Shown here one piece after another: positions 10,201 to 18,774 of a stretch of 64,000 nt of DNA. The notes under the pieces were generated by a model that was given only the letters and a program-made list of their open reading frames with translations, was not told the DNA's origin and did not search any database. A program made the position numbers and the translations under genes. This stretch comes from Burkholderiales bacterium (GTDB lineage Bacteria; Pseudomonadota; Gammaproteobacteria; Burkholderiales; Eutrophovitaceae): contig DATMAN010000043.1 in NCBI GenBank assembly GCA_035560005.1, forward strand, positions 19,523 through 83,522. The letters run 5' to 3'. Every line of letters begins with the position of its first letter. Position 1 is the first letter of the stretch.

Positions 10201-10328
10201 TGGCGACCATCATCGTCGGCGGTCTGGCCACCTCGACGCTGCTCAATCTGCTGGTCCTGCCCACGATGCTGCTGCATTTCGGCCGCTTCGAGCGCGTAGG
10301 GAACGCCAGGAGCGGCGGACCAAGCTGA
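7203..10328 (+). CDS. RND efflux pump, heavy-metal (CusA/CzcA-like) type
   Basis: This 1041-residue proton-driven inner-membrane pump has the usual two-fold RND layout: one N-terminal helix, a large periplasmic domain with FPEFSPSQVVIQTEAPG near residues 38-54, six helices, then the same again. Helix 4 carries GEVVDDAIIDTEN near 400, with the paired Asp residues of the proton relay. The sequence is closer to the HME branch than to the drug-exporting HAE1 branch, exemplified by the second RND pump in this window. Channel, adaptor and pump form one operon. Metal specificity cannot be assigned: the methionine relay of CusA is not evident. Confidence 0.85.
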   Translation: MIAAIVRLSIRYAGVVVALAATLIVYGLYTLVHANLDVFPEFSPSQVVIQTEAPGLSAEMVETLVTQPIENSLAGASGLTSLRSQSIPGLSVITVVFEDGSDIHRNRQMVGERLAALAGQMPRGVEAPAMTPLTSSASTVLGMGVTSARRSLMELRTLTDWTIRPHLLAVPGVAEVNVFGGEVRQWQIQVEPERLRRYGLSINEVVDAARNATAAAGTGAVRTANQHIIIEAKTQPAGPEEVGRAVLAWRDGQAVRIADVARVTEGAAPSIGAAAIDGTPGVFMMVQGQLGANTHAVTRALERAIEELKPLLDKEQVMLHAELFRPANFIETAIRNLRRDIAIGSALVVLVLFLFLFNKRTAFICTLAIPVSLLAAVLVLDHFGVALNVMVLGGLAIALGEVVDDAIIDTENIFRRLRLNRAAAHPRPVERVVLDASVEVRSSVVYATFIVALVFVPLLTLSGVAGKLFAPLGLAYIFAILASLVVAVTLTPALCYLLLGRGELAVHDPPSVAWLKPRYLALLRRIERYPARVISAVFAVIAAGIALLPLFSGEFIPALREGHYIIHMTAVPGTSEAESLRIGGRVSQAILSIDGVKSVAQWVGRSKMGADTFGTHYSEFEVEIGALPGKEQARILREIRARLSGESGAAFPGVAFAVNTFLTERIEETITGYAAPLVVSLYGSDLDALDRDALAVAAALASVPGARDVQLQAPPGTPQVAVRLRHEAAAALGLTPAAVLQAMHAAFEGARVGQVHQGTQTIDLVVVLPPERRDSMTELGALVLRNPEGRLVRLVEVADIAVTGGRAKVLHSGGRRLQTVTANLEGRDLQAFERDARRAIAQSVRLSPGNYMVVSGTAEAQRQARADLVVHSLLAAVGVFLLLYIAFNNLPNLLVTFANLPFALIGGVVAVLASGGWLSLGSLVGFVTLFGITLRNAIMLVSHYQHLVQAEGETWGMETALRGAAERLPSILMTALVTGLGLLPLALGSGEPGREIEGPMATIIVGGLATSTLLNLLVLPTMLLHFGRFERVGNARSGGPS

Positions 10329-10372
10329 TACACTGCGCGCAGATCGCGCGACCGCGCTTTCTCGGAGCTTGC

Positions 10373-10747
10373 ATGGCAACCGTTCAGCTGACAAAGGACA
10401 ATTTCGAACAGATGGTCACCGACAATCCAGCGCTGGTGATCGATTTCTGGGCGCCCTGGTGCGCGCCCTGCCGGGTGTTCGCGCCGGTATTCGAGGCGGC
10501 ATCGGAGAAGTATCCGCAGGTGGTGTTCGGCAAAGTGAACACCGAGGAAGAACAGGAGCTGGCGGCGAGCTTCGACATCCGCTCGATTCCCACGCTGATG
10601 GTCGTGCGCGATCGCGTGATCCTGTTCTCCCAGGCCGGCGCGCTGCCGGCCTCCTCGCTGCATCAGGTGATCGACAAGGCGCTCGCACTGGACATGGCGC
10701 AAGTGCGCCAGGAGCTGGAGGGCGGGGACGGCCAGCAGTCGTCCTGA
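10373..10747 (+). CDS. Thioredoxin-like protein with WCAPC active site
   Basis: This 124-residue cytoplasmic thioredoxin-fold protein has no signal peptide. The active site reads W29-C30-A31-P32-C33, with Ala in place of the usual Gly of WCGPC. The cis-proline loop SIPTLMV is present near residue 75. The C terminus is extended by about 15 polar residues beyond the fold. It follows the RND pump by 44 bases but has its own upstream gap. It probably reduces protein disulfides; the altered dipeptide may shift its redox potential or partner range. Confidence 0.88.
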   Translation: MATVQLTKDNFEQMVTDNPALVIDFWAPWCAPCRVFAPVFEAASEKYPQVVFGKVNTEEEQELAASFDIRSIPTLMVVRDRVILFSQAGALPASSLHQVIDKALALDMAQVRQELEGGDGQQSS

Positions 10748-11185
10748 TCCTCGGGCGTGCGATGGGCGAGCGCGGCCGATCGGGTGATTGCGAACGCCGG
10801 GTGCAGCGCCACCCTTATTCTCTTCCGTCTGCCCGCGAATCAGACGCGCGGTCCGGTTGCGCCTGCGCAGACGGGGACACCCTCGCTCCGGCAGCGGCAC
10901 GCCCGCTTCGATCCCCAGACCCGCCGCAAGTGTCGATGACGGGGGAGTTTCGGGCGCGAGCCGGCGGCCAGGCAGTGCTTGAGTGGGCCTTGGTCGGCCG
11001 TCGCCGAACCGTCCTCCCCCGGCCCCATAGGCCCGATAGATTATGTAAGTGATCGCTGACCGAGTCTCTCGGCCCCTGAAGGCCATCCGGCGATCCTCTT
11101 TGCCGGATCATGGCGCAGCACCGGTGAATCCGGCGAGATTTTCATGGTCGGAAGGACGAAGTTCCTTTATGATTGAGTCAAAGTA

Positions 11186-11199
11186 ACTGACCCGTCAGT
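11186..11199. promoter_or_regulatory. Palindromic operator ACTGAC-CC-GTCAGT, TetR-type candidate
   Basis: A perfect 6+2+6 inverted repeat lies 133 bases upstream of the adaptor gene. TetR/AcrR-family repressors of RND operons use palindromes of this kind. No tetR gene is in the window, so the regulator would be encoded elsewhere. A -35/-10-like pair (TTCCTT, TAACTG) overlaps it but is weak. Confidence 0.5.
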
Positions 11200-11243
11200 C
11201 AGAAAGTTCCGGACAAGGCGGGACGGGGCGAGCAGAACGACGA

Positions 11244-11280
11244 GCCAGCCGAACCTGCGTCGGGCTGGCGATTATTTTTT
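11244..11280 (+). terminator. Rho-independent terminator-like hairpin in the RND operon leader
   Basis: GCCAGCC (11244-11250) pairs with GGCTGGC (11263-11269), followed by GATTA and a run of six T ending at 11280. It lies between the palindromic operator and the adaptor start at 11332. A second hairpin (CGGACC 11284-11289 with GGTCCG 11299-11304) follows at once. It could end transcription from upstream or act as an attenuator. Confidence 0.55.
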
Positions 11281-11331
11281 CTGCGGACCGCTTTTTCAGG
11301 TCCGGCGAATCCTGAATCGAGGGGAAATCGC

Positions 11332-12492
11332 TTGTACAACGCGAATTCATCCATCATTGGCGCGCTTGCCGCCTTGGCACTGGCCGCAGCCGCAGGCGGC
11401 TGCGGTTCGAAGAACGATGCCAACGCTCAGCAGGGAAAGACCGGCGCGCCACAGCAGCAGGCGCCGGCGGCGCAGCAAAAGCCCATGGGGCTGCCGGTCA
11501 AGGCCGAGCCGGTGAAAGTCGGGCGCATGGCTGACGAAATCAGCGCCGTGGGCTCCTTGCTGGCCGAGGAGTCGGTGATGATCCGTCCCGAGATCGACGG
11601 GCGCATCGTCGGCCTGCACTTCCAGGAAGGGCAGCCGGTGTCCGCGGGCCAGCGCCTGGTGACCATCGACAGCAGCGAGTACGAGGCGCAGCTCGCGGCC
11701 ATCGAGGCCGACCTGCGCACCGAGCAGCAGCGCTATCAGCGCGCCGAGGAGCTTTTCCAGCAGAAGTTCATCAGCAAGGAAGCGCTCGACGTGCAGCGCG
11801 GTTCGGTCGAGCGGCTGAAAGCGCGCGTCGATGAGGCGCGGGCCCGCGTCGCGAAGTGCGTGATTCGCGCGCCCTTCTCCGGGGTCGTCGGGCTGCGACA
11901 GATCAGCCCGGGCGCCTACGTCAAGGCCGGGGACGACATCGTCCGGCTGGAGAATATCGGCTCGATCAAGGCCGACTTCCGGGTGCCCGAGGTGTTTCTG
12001 GGCAAGCTCAAGCCCAACCAGGAAGTCGCGCTCAAGCTCGACGCCTTCCCCAACGAGGAATTTCGCGGCCGCGTCTATGCGGTGCATCCGGCGGTCGACG
12101 AACAGACCCGCACCGTGCTGCTGCGCGCCCGGATTCCCAACCGCGGGTTCAAGCTCAAGCCGGGCATGTTCGCGCGCGTAGTGGTGACTACCGAAACGCG
12201 CCCCAACGCCATCATCGTGCCGGAACAGGCGATCTGGCCGCAGGGGCAGGACAATTTCGTGTATCGCGTCGTGGACGGCAAGGCGGCGCTGACCAAGATC
12301 CAGATCGGCAACCGCCAGCCCGGGGAGGTGGAGATTGCCGCCGGCCTCGGCCCCACCGATGTGGTCGTGACCGAGGGGCAGATCAAGCTGCGCGACGGCG
12401 CTCCGGTGATGGTGATGGGCGCTCAGCCTTCCGCGCCCGCGCCGGGCGGCACGGCGCCGGCGCAGGCGCAAGCGGAAAAGAAATCCGGCTGA
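11332..12492 (+). CDS. RND efflux adaptor lipoprotein (AcrA/MexA family)
   Basis: This 386-residue adaptor has a TTG start with GAGGGG about seven bases upstream; no ATG lies in frame nearby. A hydrophobic signal ends AGGC, a plausible lipobox, and a Gln/Ala/Pro-rich linker follows to about residue 55. The adaptor core has the first lipoyl half (IDGRIVGLHFQEGQPV), a coiled-coil hairpin near 125-175, the second half (APFSGVVGLRQISPGAYV) and the beta barrel. It is followed after 29 bases by the matching HAE1-type pump. No outer-membrane factor gene follows, so a shared TolC-like channel is probably used. Confidence 0.9.
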   Translation: MYNANSSIIGALAALALAAAAGGCGSKNDANAQQGKTGAPQQQAPAAQQKPMGLPVKAEPVKVGRMADEISAVGSLLAEESVMIRPEIDGRIVGLHFQEGQPVSAGQRLVTIDSSEYEAQLAAIEADLRTEQQRYQRAEELFQQKFISKEALDVQRGSVERLKARVDEARARVAKCVIRAPFSGVVGLRQISPGAYVKAGDDIVRLENIGSIKADFRVPEVFLGKLKPNQEVALKLDAFPNEEFRGRVYAVHPAVDEQTRTVLLRARIPNRGFKLKPGMFARVVVTTETRPNAIIVPEQAIWPQGQDNFVYRVVDGKAALTKIQIGNRQPGEVEIAAGLGPTDVVVTEGQIKLRDGAPVMVMGAQPSAPAPGGTAPAQAQAEKKSG

Positions 12493-12521
12493 TGCGATTC
12501 GCCTCCTAGAAAGGTTCCGCC

Positions 12522-15500
12522 ATGATCCTCTCAGACATCTCGATCCGGCGCCCGGTGCTGGCCACGGTGATGAGCCTGCTCATCATCCTTCTGGGGGTGA
12601 TCTCGTTCGACCGGCTCTCGGTGCGCGAATACCCGAAGATCGATCCGCCGGTGGTGTCGGTGCGCACCGTCTACAAGGGCGCCACCGCCCAAGTCGTGGA
12701 AAGCGTGATCACCACCCCGATCGAAGACGCGCTCTCCGGGATCGAGGGCATCAAGACCATCAAGTCGCAGAGCCGCGAAGAGGTCAGCCAGATCACGGTG
12801 ACGTTCGTGACCGACCGCGACGTCGAGGCCGCAGCCAACGACGTGCGCGATCGTGTCTCGCGCGTGCGCGCGCTCCTGCCGGATCAGGCCGATGACCCGG
12901 TGGTGAACAAGATCGAGGCCGATGCCTGGCCGGTCATGTGGATCGCGGTCACCAGCGACCGGCACTCCCCGATGGAGCTTACCGACTACGCCGATCGCTA
13001 TCTCACCGATCCGCTGAAGACCATTCCCGGAGTCGCTACCGTCATCATCGGCGGGGAGCGCAAGTACGCGATGCGGGTGTGGCTGGACCGGGAGCGGCTC
13101 GCCGCGCTCGGGCTGGCGGTCCAGGACGTGGAGCAGGCCCTGCGGCGCCAGAACCTCGACTCGCCGGGCGGTCGCATCGAAAGCACGCAGCGCGAGCTCA
13201 CCGTGCTGGCGGAGACCGACCTGAAGAGCGCCGAGGCGTTCAACAACATGATCATCCGTGACGTGGCCGGGTATCCGATCCGGCTGAAGGATGTCGGCTA
13301 TGCCGCGCCAGGACCCTACGAAAACCGCAAGATCGTGCGCATCAGCGGCAACGAGGCGATCGGGCTCGGGGTCGTGAAGCAGTCCACCGGCAATACGCTG
13401 GCCATCGCCGAGGCCGTGCGCGAGATGGTGCCGCGGCTCAAGGCGGGGCTGCCGCCCGGAATGAGCATGAAGGTCGCGGTCGACACCTCGCAGTTCATCG
13501 AGGCGGCGATCAACGCCGTGTACAAGGTGCTGCTGGAAGCGCTCACGCTGGTGGTACTGGTGATCTTCCTGTTCCTGCGCAGCGTTCGCGCCACGCTGAT
13601 TCCGGCGGTCACCATTCCGGTGTCGCTGATCGGCGCCTTCTTTTTCCTCTACATGTTCGGGTTCTCGGTCAACGTGCTGACGCTTCTGGGCATCGTGCTC
13701 GCGGTCGGCCTGGTGGTGGACGACGCCATCGTGATGCTGGAGAACATCCATCGCCATATCGAGGAAGGGCTGCCGCCCTACAAGGCGGCGATGAAAGGCG
13801 CCAAGGAGATCGGCTTCGCAGTGGTGGCGATGACCGTGACCCTGGCCGCGGTGTTCACTCCGCTGGTCTTCATGACCGGCCGCGTGGGTCAGTTGTTCGT
13901 CGAGTTCGCGTTGACCGTGGTGGCGGCGGTCGTGGTATCCGGCTTCGTGGCCCTGACGCTCACGCCGATGATGTGCTCGAAGGTGCTCAAGGCGCATGAG
14001 AGCAACTGGCTGTACGACCGGACCGAGGGTTTCTTCGAGGGCATGAATCGCGGATACCAGGCACTGCTGCGCGGCACGCTGCGCGCCCGCTGGGCCGTGG
14101 CGCTGGTGTTCGGCCTGGTGCTGGTGGCAATGGTGTGGCTGTTCACGCAACTGAAGTCCGAGCTCTCGCCGGTGGAAGATCGCGGCGTGTTCATGGCGTT
14201 TGCCATCGCGCCCGAGGGCTCCACCATGCAGTACACCGACCGTTACATGCGCGCGGTCGGGGAGATCGTCAACGCGGTGCCCGAGGTCGACACGCTGTTC
14301 GAAGTGGTGGCGCCGGGGCTGGAGCGGCCCAACCCGGTCAACGTCGGCATCGGGTTCGCCGTGCTCAAGCACTGGGATCAGCGCGATCGCAGCCAGATGG
14401 AGATCTCCAAGGAACTCACGCCGAAGCTGTTCGGCGCGCTGCCCGGGGTGCTCTCCTTCACCGTGAATCCGCCCTCGCTCGGACAGAACTTCCTGTCCAA
14501 GCAGATCGAGTACGTGATCTACGGCACCAGCTACGAGGAGCTGCAGGGCTACGTCAACAAGGTGATGGCGCGGCTGCGCGAGTATCCGGGGATCACCGGT
14601 CTGGATACCGACCTGAAGCTGAACAAGCCGCAGTTGCGCGTGGAAATCGACCGCGACAAGGCGGCTGCGGTGGGGGTGTCGATGGAAACCATCGGCAGCA
14701 CGCTGGAAACGCTGCTCGGCGGGCGCGACGTCACGCGCTACAAGCGCGAAGGCAAGCAGTACGACGTGGTCGTGCAGATGGAGGACGACAAGCGCCGCCG
14801 CCCCGACGATCTGACCTCGATCTACGTTCGCAGCGCCAACGGGGATCTGGTGCAGCTGTCCAACCTGGTGCAGCTGCGCGAGACGGTCGCGCCGAAGGAG
14901 CTGAACCACTTCAACAAGTTCCGCGCGGCGGTGATCAATGGCAACGTCGGTCCCGGCGCCAGCCTGGGCGACGCATTGGCCTATATCGACAAGGTGGTCG
15001 CGGAGGAATTGCCCCAGCACGTGCTTACCGATCTGGACGGCCAGTCGCGGGAGTTCCGCGAGACCGGCGTCGAGCTGTACGTGACCCTGGCGCTGGCGCT
15101 GATCTTCATCTACCTGGTGCTCTCGGCACAGTTCGAGAGCTTCGTGGGACCGTTCGTCATCATGCTCACCGTGCCGCTGGCCGGCACGGGCGCGCTTCTG
15201 GCGATGTGGATCAACGCCAAGCTGGGCAACGGCGGCACGCTCAACGTCTACAGCCAGATCGGGTTGGTGATGCTGGTGGGCCTCATCACCAAGAACGGCA
15301 TCCTGATCGTGGAGTTCGCCAACCAGTTGCGGCGCCGGGGCATGGAACTGTTCGAGGCGGTAGTGGAAGCCTCCACGCTGCGGCTGCGGCCGATCCTCAT
15401 GACCACCTTCGCCACCGTGCTTGGCGCGGTACCGCTCGCCATTTCGACGGGCGCCGGCGCCGAAGCGCGACAGGCGATCGGCTGGGTGATCGTCGGCGGC

Positions 15501-15653
15501 ATGCTGCTCGGCACCTTCCTGACCCTGTTCGTGATTCCCGCGTTCTACACGCTGATCGTGCGCGGCATCCATCTGCTCCCCGAAGAGAAGGAAGCCCTGC
15601 TCGCGCCCGGCGGTGCGGGACCGCTCGCGTCCCCGCAGCGCCGCGAGCCTTGA
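12522..15653 (+). CDS. RND multidrug efflux pump, HAE1 type
   Basis: This 1043-residue inner-membrane pump of the AcrB/MexF class exports hydrophobic compounds using the proton gradient. The N terminus SDISIRRPVLATVMSL is typical. The helix-4 motif VGLVVDDAIVMLEN, near residue 400, contains the two Asp residues of proton transfer. The second half repeats the layout, with the GLITKNGILIVEFAN segment near 925. An AAGG-type Shine-Dalgarno precedes the ATG. With the preceding lipoprotein adaptor it forms a two-gene operon that ends at a strong terminator (15687-15717). Confidence 0.95.
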   Translation: MILSDISIRRPVLATVMSLLIILLGVISFDRLSVREYPKIDPPVVSVRTVYKGATAQVVESVITTPIEDALSGIEGIKTIKSQSREEVSQITVTFVTDRDVEAAANDVRDRVSRVRALLPDQADDPVVNKIEADAWPVMWIAVTSDRHSPMELTDYADRYLTDPLKTIPGVATVIIGGERKYAMRVWLDRERLAALGLAVQDVEQALRRQNLDSPGGRIESTQRELTVLAETDLKSAEAFNNMIIRDVAGYPIRLKDVGYAAPGPYENRKIVRISGNEAIGLGVVKQSTGNTLAIAEAVREMVPRLKAGLPPGMSMKVAVDTSQFIEAAINAVYKVLLEALTLVVLVIFLFLRSVRATLIPAVTIPVSLIGAFFFLYMFGFSVNVLTLLGIVLAVGLVVDDAIVMLENIHRHIEEGLPPYKAAMKGAKEIGFAVVAMTVTLAAVFTPLVFMTGRVGQLFVEFALTVVAAVVVSGFVALTLTPMMCSKVLKAHESNWLYDRTEGFFEGMNRGYQALLRGTLRARWAVALVFGLVLVAMVWLFTQLKSELSPVEDRGVFMAFAIAPEGSTMQYTDRYMRAVGEIVNAVPEVDTLFEVVAPGLERPNPVNVGIGFAVLKHWDQRDRSQMEISKELTPKLFGALPGVLSFTVNPPSLGQNFLSKQIEYVIYGTSYEELQGYVNKVMARLREYPGITGLDTDLKLNKPQLRVEIDRDKAAAVGVSMETIGSTLETLLGGRDVTRYKREGKQYDVVVQMEDDKRRRPDDLTSIYVRSANGDLVQLSNLVQLRETVAPKELNHFNKFRAAVINGNVGPGASLGDALAYIDKVVAEELPQHVLTDLDGQSREFRETGVELYVTLALALIFIYLVLSAQFESFVGPFVIMLTVPLAGTGALLAMWINAKLGNGGTLNVYSQIGLVMLVGLITKNGILIVEFANQLRRRGMELFEAVVEASTLRLRPILMTTFATVLGAVPLAISTGAGAEARQAIGWVIVGGMLLGTFLTLFVIPAFYTLIVRGIHLLPEEKEALLAPGGAGPLASPQRREP

Positions 15654-15686
15654 GCGCGCGCCGGTACAGGCGCTGAGTCCGGAACG

Positions 15687-15717
15687 GCGGCAAGTGTTCA
15701 TGCACTTGCCGCTTTTT
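15687..15717 (+). terminator. Rho-independent terminator of the second RND operon
   Basis: GCGGCAAGTG (15687-15696) pairs perfectly with CACTTGCCGC (15703-15712) around a 6-base loop and is followed by five T. It lies 34 bases after the pump stop codon. Confidence 0.9.
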
Positions 15718-15838
15718 CGTGTCTATCCTGACCGGAAACACGGCGGTCCGGCATAAGGCCTATGCACGCCGCGCCATCGCAACTTCGGTCGCGGCGTGTT
15801 AGAAGAGCCCTTCATTACCTTCGGCACAGGGCGAAACG

Positions 15839-17047
15839 ATGACCGACTCCAAATACGGCTGGCGCACCCCCGCGATCGTGCTGGCCTGCGGCTCCCTGAT
15901 TCTCACCCTCGCGATGGGCGTGCGCCAGAGCTTCGGCTTGTTCCTGCCGCCGATGACGTTGGAGTACGGCTGGGGCCGCGAGACTTTCGCCTTCGCCATG
16001 GCGCTGTCGAACCTGCTGTGGGGCGTGTTCCAGCCGTTCTTCGGTGCTGCCGCCGATCGCCATGGCGCCGCCCGCGTGGTGGTCGTGAGCGCGCTGCTTT
16101 ATGTGGCGGGGCTCGCGCTCATGCCGCATTCGGCGAGCGGGATCACGCTGAACTTCAGCGCGGGATTGATCATCGGACTGGCGCTTTCCGGCACGACTTT
16201 TGGCGTGATCCTGGGCGTGATCGGGCGCGCCTATCCGCCGGAGCGCCGCAGCTTCGCCCTGGGCGTGGCGACCGCCGGCGGCTCCTTCGGCCAGTTCCTG
16301 ATGCTGCCGCTCACGCAGTGGTTGATCAGCGCCTACGGCTGGAAGGGCGCTTTGTACGCGTTGGCCGCCACGATGCTCGTCATCGTTCCGCTTTCAGCCG
16401 CCATGGTGGAGACCGGACGCGAGGCGGTTCAGGGGCCCAGGCAGTCATTGCGCGAGGCTTTGCGCGAGGCGAGCAGCCAATCCAGTTTCTGGTATCTGAC
16501 CTCGGGATTCTTCGTGTGCGGCTTTCAGGTGGCGTTCATTGCGGTGCATTTGCCGGCTTACCTGGCGGATTCGGGAATGGCGGCCCATGTGGGCGCGCTG
16601 GCGCTCGCCCTGATCGGACTGTTCAATATCGCCGGTTCGTTTCTCGCGGGAATCCTCGGCGGGCACTACAGCAAGAAATATCTGCTCTCGGCGATCTACT
16701 TCGCCCGCGCTGCGGTGATCGCCGTATTTCTGCTCTGGCCGATTTCGGCCGGGAGCGTATATCTGTTCGCCGCTGCGATCGGCTTTCTCTGGCTCGGAAC
16801 GGTTCCGCTCACCAACGGATTGATCGCCCAGATCTTCGGCGTGCGCTATCTCGCCACCTTGTTCGGCATCGTGTTCCTCAGCCACCAGCTCGGCAGTTTT
16901 CTCGGCGTCTGGCTCGGCGGCGTGCTGTTCGACATGACAGGCACGTATCAGCTTGTCTGGGTCGGCGGCATCGCCCTGGGCGTGGTTGCCGGTCTTCTCA
17001 ATCTGCCCATCGACGAGCGGACCCTGCCGAGGCCCCAACCGGCATGA
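15839..17047 (+). CDS. MFS transporter
   Basis: This 402-residue permease has about 12 hydrophobic segments. The loop between helices 2 and 3 carries GAAADRHGAARV, a version of the MFS DRxGRR motif. The N-terminal part (MGVRQSFGLFLPPMTLEYGWGRE) resembles MFS members annotated as oxalate/formate antiporter-like or organic-acid permeases in proteobacteria. No substrate can be assigned. Its stop overlaps the next ATG by four bases (ATGA), so the small membrane protein that follows is probably translated with it. Confidence 0.85.
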   Translation: MTDSKYGWRTPAIVLACGSLILTLAMGVRQSFGLFLPPMTLEYGWGRETFAFAMALSNLLWGVFQPFFGAAADRHGAARVVVVSALLYVAGLALMPHSASGITLNFSAGLIIGLALSGTTFGVILGVIGRAYPPERRSFALGVATAGGSFGQFLMLPLTQWLISAYGWKGALYALAATMLVIVPLSAAMVETGREAVQGPRQSLREALREASSQSSFWYLTSGFFVCGFQVAFIAVHLPAYLADSGMAAHVGALALALIGLFNIAGSFLAGILGGHYSKKYLLSAIYFARAAVIAVFLLWPISAGSVYLFAAAIGFLWLGTVPLTNGLIAQIFGVRYLATLFGIVFLSHQLGSFLGVWLGGVLFDMTGTYQLVWVGGIALGVVAGLLNLPIDERTLPRPQPA

Positions 17048-17211
17048 GACCCGAGGGCTGGCATCCCGCTTGGTGGTGGCTGCTGGTGATCGCGGTCTGC
17101 GCCATGCTCGCCGTCACCGCACTGCGCGGCTACCTGTCGCCGGCCGCCGTGATCGATCTTTCCAATTCCCGTCTTTGCGAATCGGCCGCTCCGGGCAACC
17201 CGGCGGCGTAA
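17044..17211 (+). CDS. Small single-span membrane protein coupled to the MFS gene (55 aa)
   Basis: The ORF overlaps the MFS stop as ATGA, the usual sign of translational coupling. It encodes 55 residues with a Trp-rich N terminus (HPAWWWLL), one hydrophobic helix (about residues 11-29) and a polar C-terminal tail with one Cys. I do not recognise a family. Position and topology suggest an accessory subunit or stabiliser of the transporter, but this is inference. Confidence 0.55.
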   Translation: MRPEGWHPAWWWLLVIAVCAMLAVTALRGYLSPAAVIDLSNSRLCESAAPGNPAA

Positions 17212-17345
17212 GCCGGTGTTGCCTCGATTACTCGACCCATGCGAATGAGTTCATTCGCTTCTCGATCATTGTTCCAGGCACGGCCCGGCCCTACCATCGT
17301 TCCCCGGCAGACTTGCCGATTTCACCGCAAGGGGGGCACGGATCG

Positions 17346-18044
17346 ATGACCGAGATCAGGAAAGGACGAGAACGCGGGTTCGCCGACCACGGCTGGCTCC
17401 AGAGCCATCACACGTTCTCTTTTGCCGATTACTACGATCCCGGGCACATGGGGTTCGGCGTGTTGCGCGTCATCAACGAGGACCGGGTGGCGCCGGGGCA
17501 GGGCTTCGGTGCCCATCCCCATCGGGACATGGAGATCATCAGCTACGTGCTCGAGGGCGCGCTCGAACACCGGGACAGCATGGGCAACGGCTCGGTGATC
17601 CGCCCGGGCGACGTCCAGCGCATGAGCGCCGGCACCGGAGTGTTTCACAGCGAATACAACCCGTCCCGGACCGACCGCGTGCACTTTCTGCAGATCTGGA
17701 TCGAGCCCGCGCGCTACGGTGTTCCTCCCAGCTATGAACAGAAGCACTTCAGCGCCGAGGACAAGCGCGGCAGGCTGAAGCTGGTGGCGTCGCCCGACGG
17801 GCGCGACGGATCCGTGACGATTCACCAGGACGCGCGGGTCTACGCCGCCCTCCTGGACGGAGCGGAGCGCGCCGAGCACACGATCCAGATGGGGCGCCGG
17901 GCATACGTGCATGTGGCACGAGGCAGGGCGACCGTGAACGGGCATCCGCTCGAGGCCGGCGATGCGCTCAAGGCGACCGGCGAGCAGCGCATCGTCATCG
18001 AGCAGGGCGAGGGGGCCGAAGTGCTGCTGTTCGACCTTCCCTAG
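17346..18044 (+). CDS. Pirin-family protein (YhaK-like)
   Basis: This 232-residue cytoplasmic protein has two cupin domains. The N-terminal cupin shows the pirin metal ligands: HPHRDMEIISY near residues 56-66 supplies two His, and FHSEYN near 100 supplies His and Glu. Members bind Fe or similar metals; some have quercetinase activity or act as redox sensors, but most have no known substrate. The longer upstream reading overlaps the small membrane protein and lacks a ribosome-binding site, so the ATG at 17346 is chosen. It appears to be a single-gene unit. Confidence 0.9.
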   Translation: MTEIRKGRERGFADHGWLQSHHTFSFADYYDPGHMGFGVLRVINEDRVAPGQGFGAHPHRDMEIISYVLEGALEHRDSMGNGSVIRPGDVQRMSAGTGVFHSEYNPSRTDRVHFLQIWIEPARYGVPPSYEQKHFSAEDKRGRLKLVASPDGRDGSVTIHQDARVYAALLDGAERAEHTIQMGRRAYVHVARGRATVNGHPLEAGDALKATGEQRIVIEQGEGAEVLLFDLP

Positions 18045-18105
18045 GGAAAGGCGGTCTGGATTGCGTGCCTGAAGTCGGCGGCGCGTGCGCTAACATGCAG
18101 GTGCC

Positions 18106-18774
18106 GTGCTCTGCCTTCGTTCCGTTTCCAAGTCCTTCGACGGCCCGCGTCCGCGCCGGGTGCTGAACGGCATCGACCTCGAGCTGCGCCCGGGAGACTA
18201 CGTCGCGGTAATGGGCGAATCGGGCGTGGGGAAATCCACGCTGCTCAACCTCATTGCCGGCCTCGAGACGCCGGACGCCGGCAGCGTGACTTTCGAGGGA
18301 ACGAACCTCGCCGAGCTCCCCGACGAAGCGCTCACGAAGCTGCGGCGCACGCAAATGGGCTTCGTCTTCCAGGCTTTTCACGTCCTGCCCTATCTCAGCG
18401 TGGCACAGAACGTCGAGCTGCCGCTCGCGTTGGCGCGAATGCCGTCGAGTGATATCGCAAAGCGGGTCGACGAAGTTCTGAGCGCAGTCGGTCTGAAGGA
18501 TCGCGCGCAGAGCATGCCGCGCGAACTCTCCGGCGGCGAGCTGCAGCGGGTCGCCATCGCCCGTGCGCTGGTGCACCGGCCGCGGCTGGTGCTTGCCGAC
18601 GAGCCCACCGGCAATCTCGACCACGACACCGCGCAGCAGGTGCTGGCGCTGCTGCGCGCTCAGATCAAGGAACGGGGCGCCGCGGGAATTCTCGTCACCC
18701 ACTCGCGGGAAGCCGCCGCGACGGCGGATCGGGTCTATCTGCTCACTGCGCAGGGGCTGCATCGGCGATCTTGA
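18106..18774 (+). CDS. ABC transporter ATPase (LolD/MacB type), partner permease not adjacent
   Basis: This 222-residue ATPase starts with GTG. Walker A is GESGVGKST at 39-47, the signature LSGGE near 142, and Walker [10 protein letters not shown] near 162. The sequence belongs to the LolD/MacB branch, whose members work with FtsX-like permeases. No permease follows; the next genes point the other way. A fitting FtsX-type permease with an AttH/CrtC-like companion starts at 32069, beyond the benzoate island. Such ATPase-permease-AttH triads are normally contiguous, so this gene looks separated from its operon by an insertion. Confidence 0.88.
   Translation: MLCLRSVSKSFDGPRPRRVLNGIDLELRPGDYVAVMGESGVGKSTLLNLIAGLETPDAGSVTFEGTNLAELPDEALTKLRRTQMGFVFQAFHVLPYLSVAQNVELPLALARMPSSDIAKRVDEVLSAVGLKDRAQSMPRELSGGELQRVAIARALVHRPRLVLADEPTGNLDHDTAQQVLALLRAQIKERGAAGILVTHSREAAATADRVYLLTAQGLHRRS

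Larger units (their letters stand above)
10748..11331. other. 584-base non-coding region between thioredoxin and RND operon
   Basis: No supportable gene is seen on either strand. A 7-bp hairpin (ATCCGGC 11085-11091 with GCCGGAT 11102-11108) lacks a T tract. The right part contains a palindromic operator and a terminator-like hairpin, listed separately. The first 300 bases show nothing I can name. Confidence 0.6.

Noticed and set aside
11085..11108. ATCCGGC/GCCGGAT hairpin as a terminator
   Set aside because: There is no T tract after it and it is more than 300 bases from the nearest upstream stop.
12531..15701. A 1056-codon open frame on the minus strand opposite the HAE1 pump gene
   Set aside because: It is rich in His, Arg and Gln with no recognisable fold and mirrors the pump's codon positions. 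High GC makes such antisense frames common; the same applies to 32048-34774 and 8577-10394.
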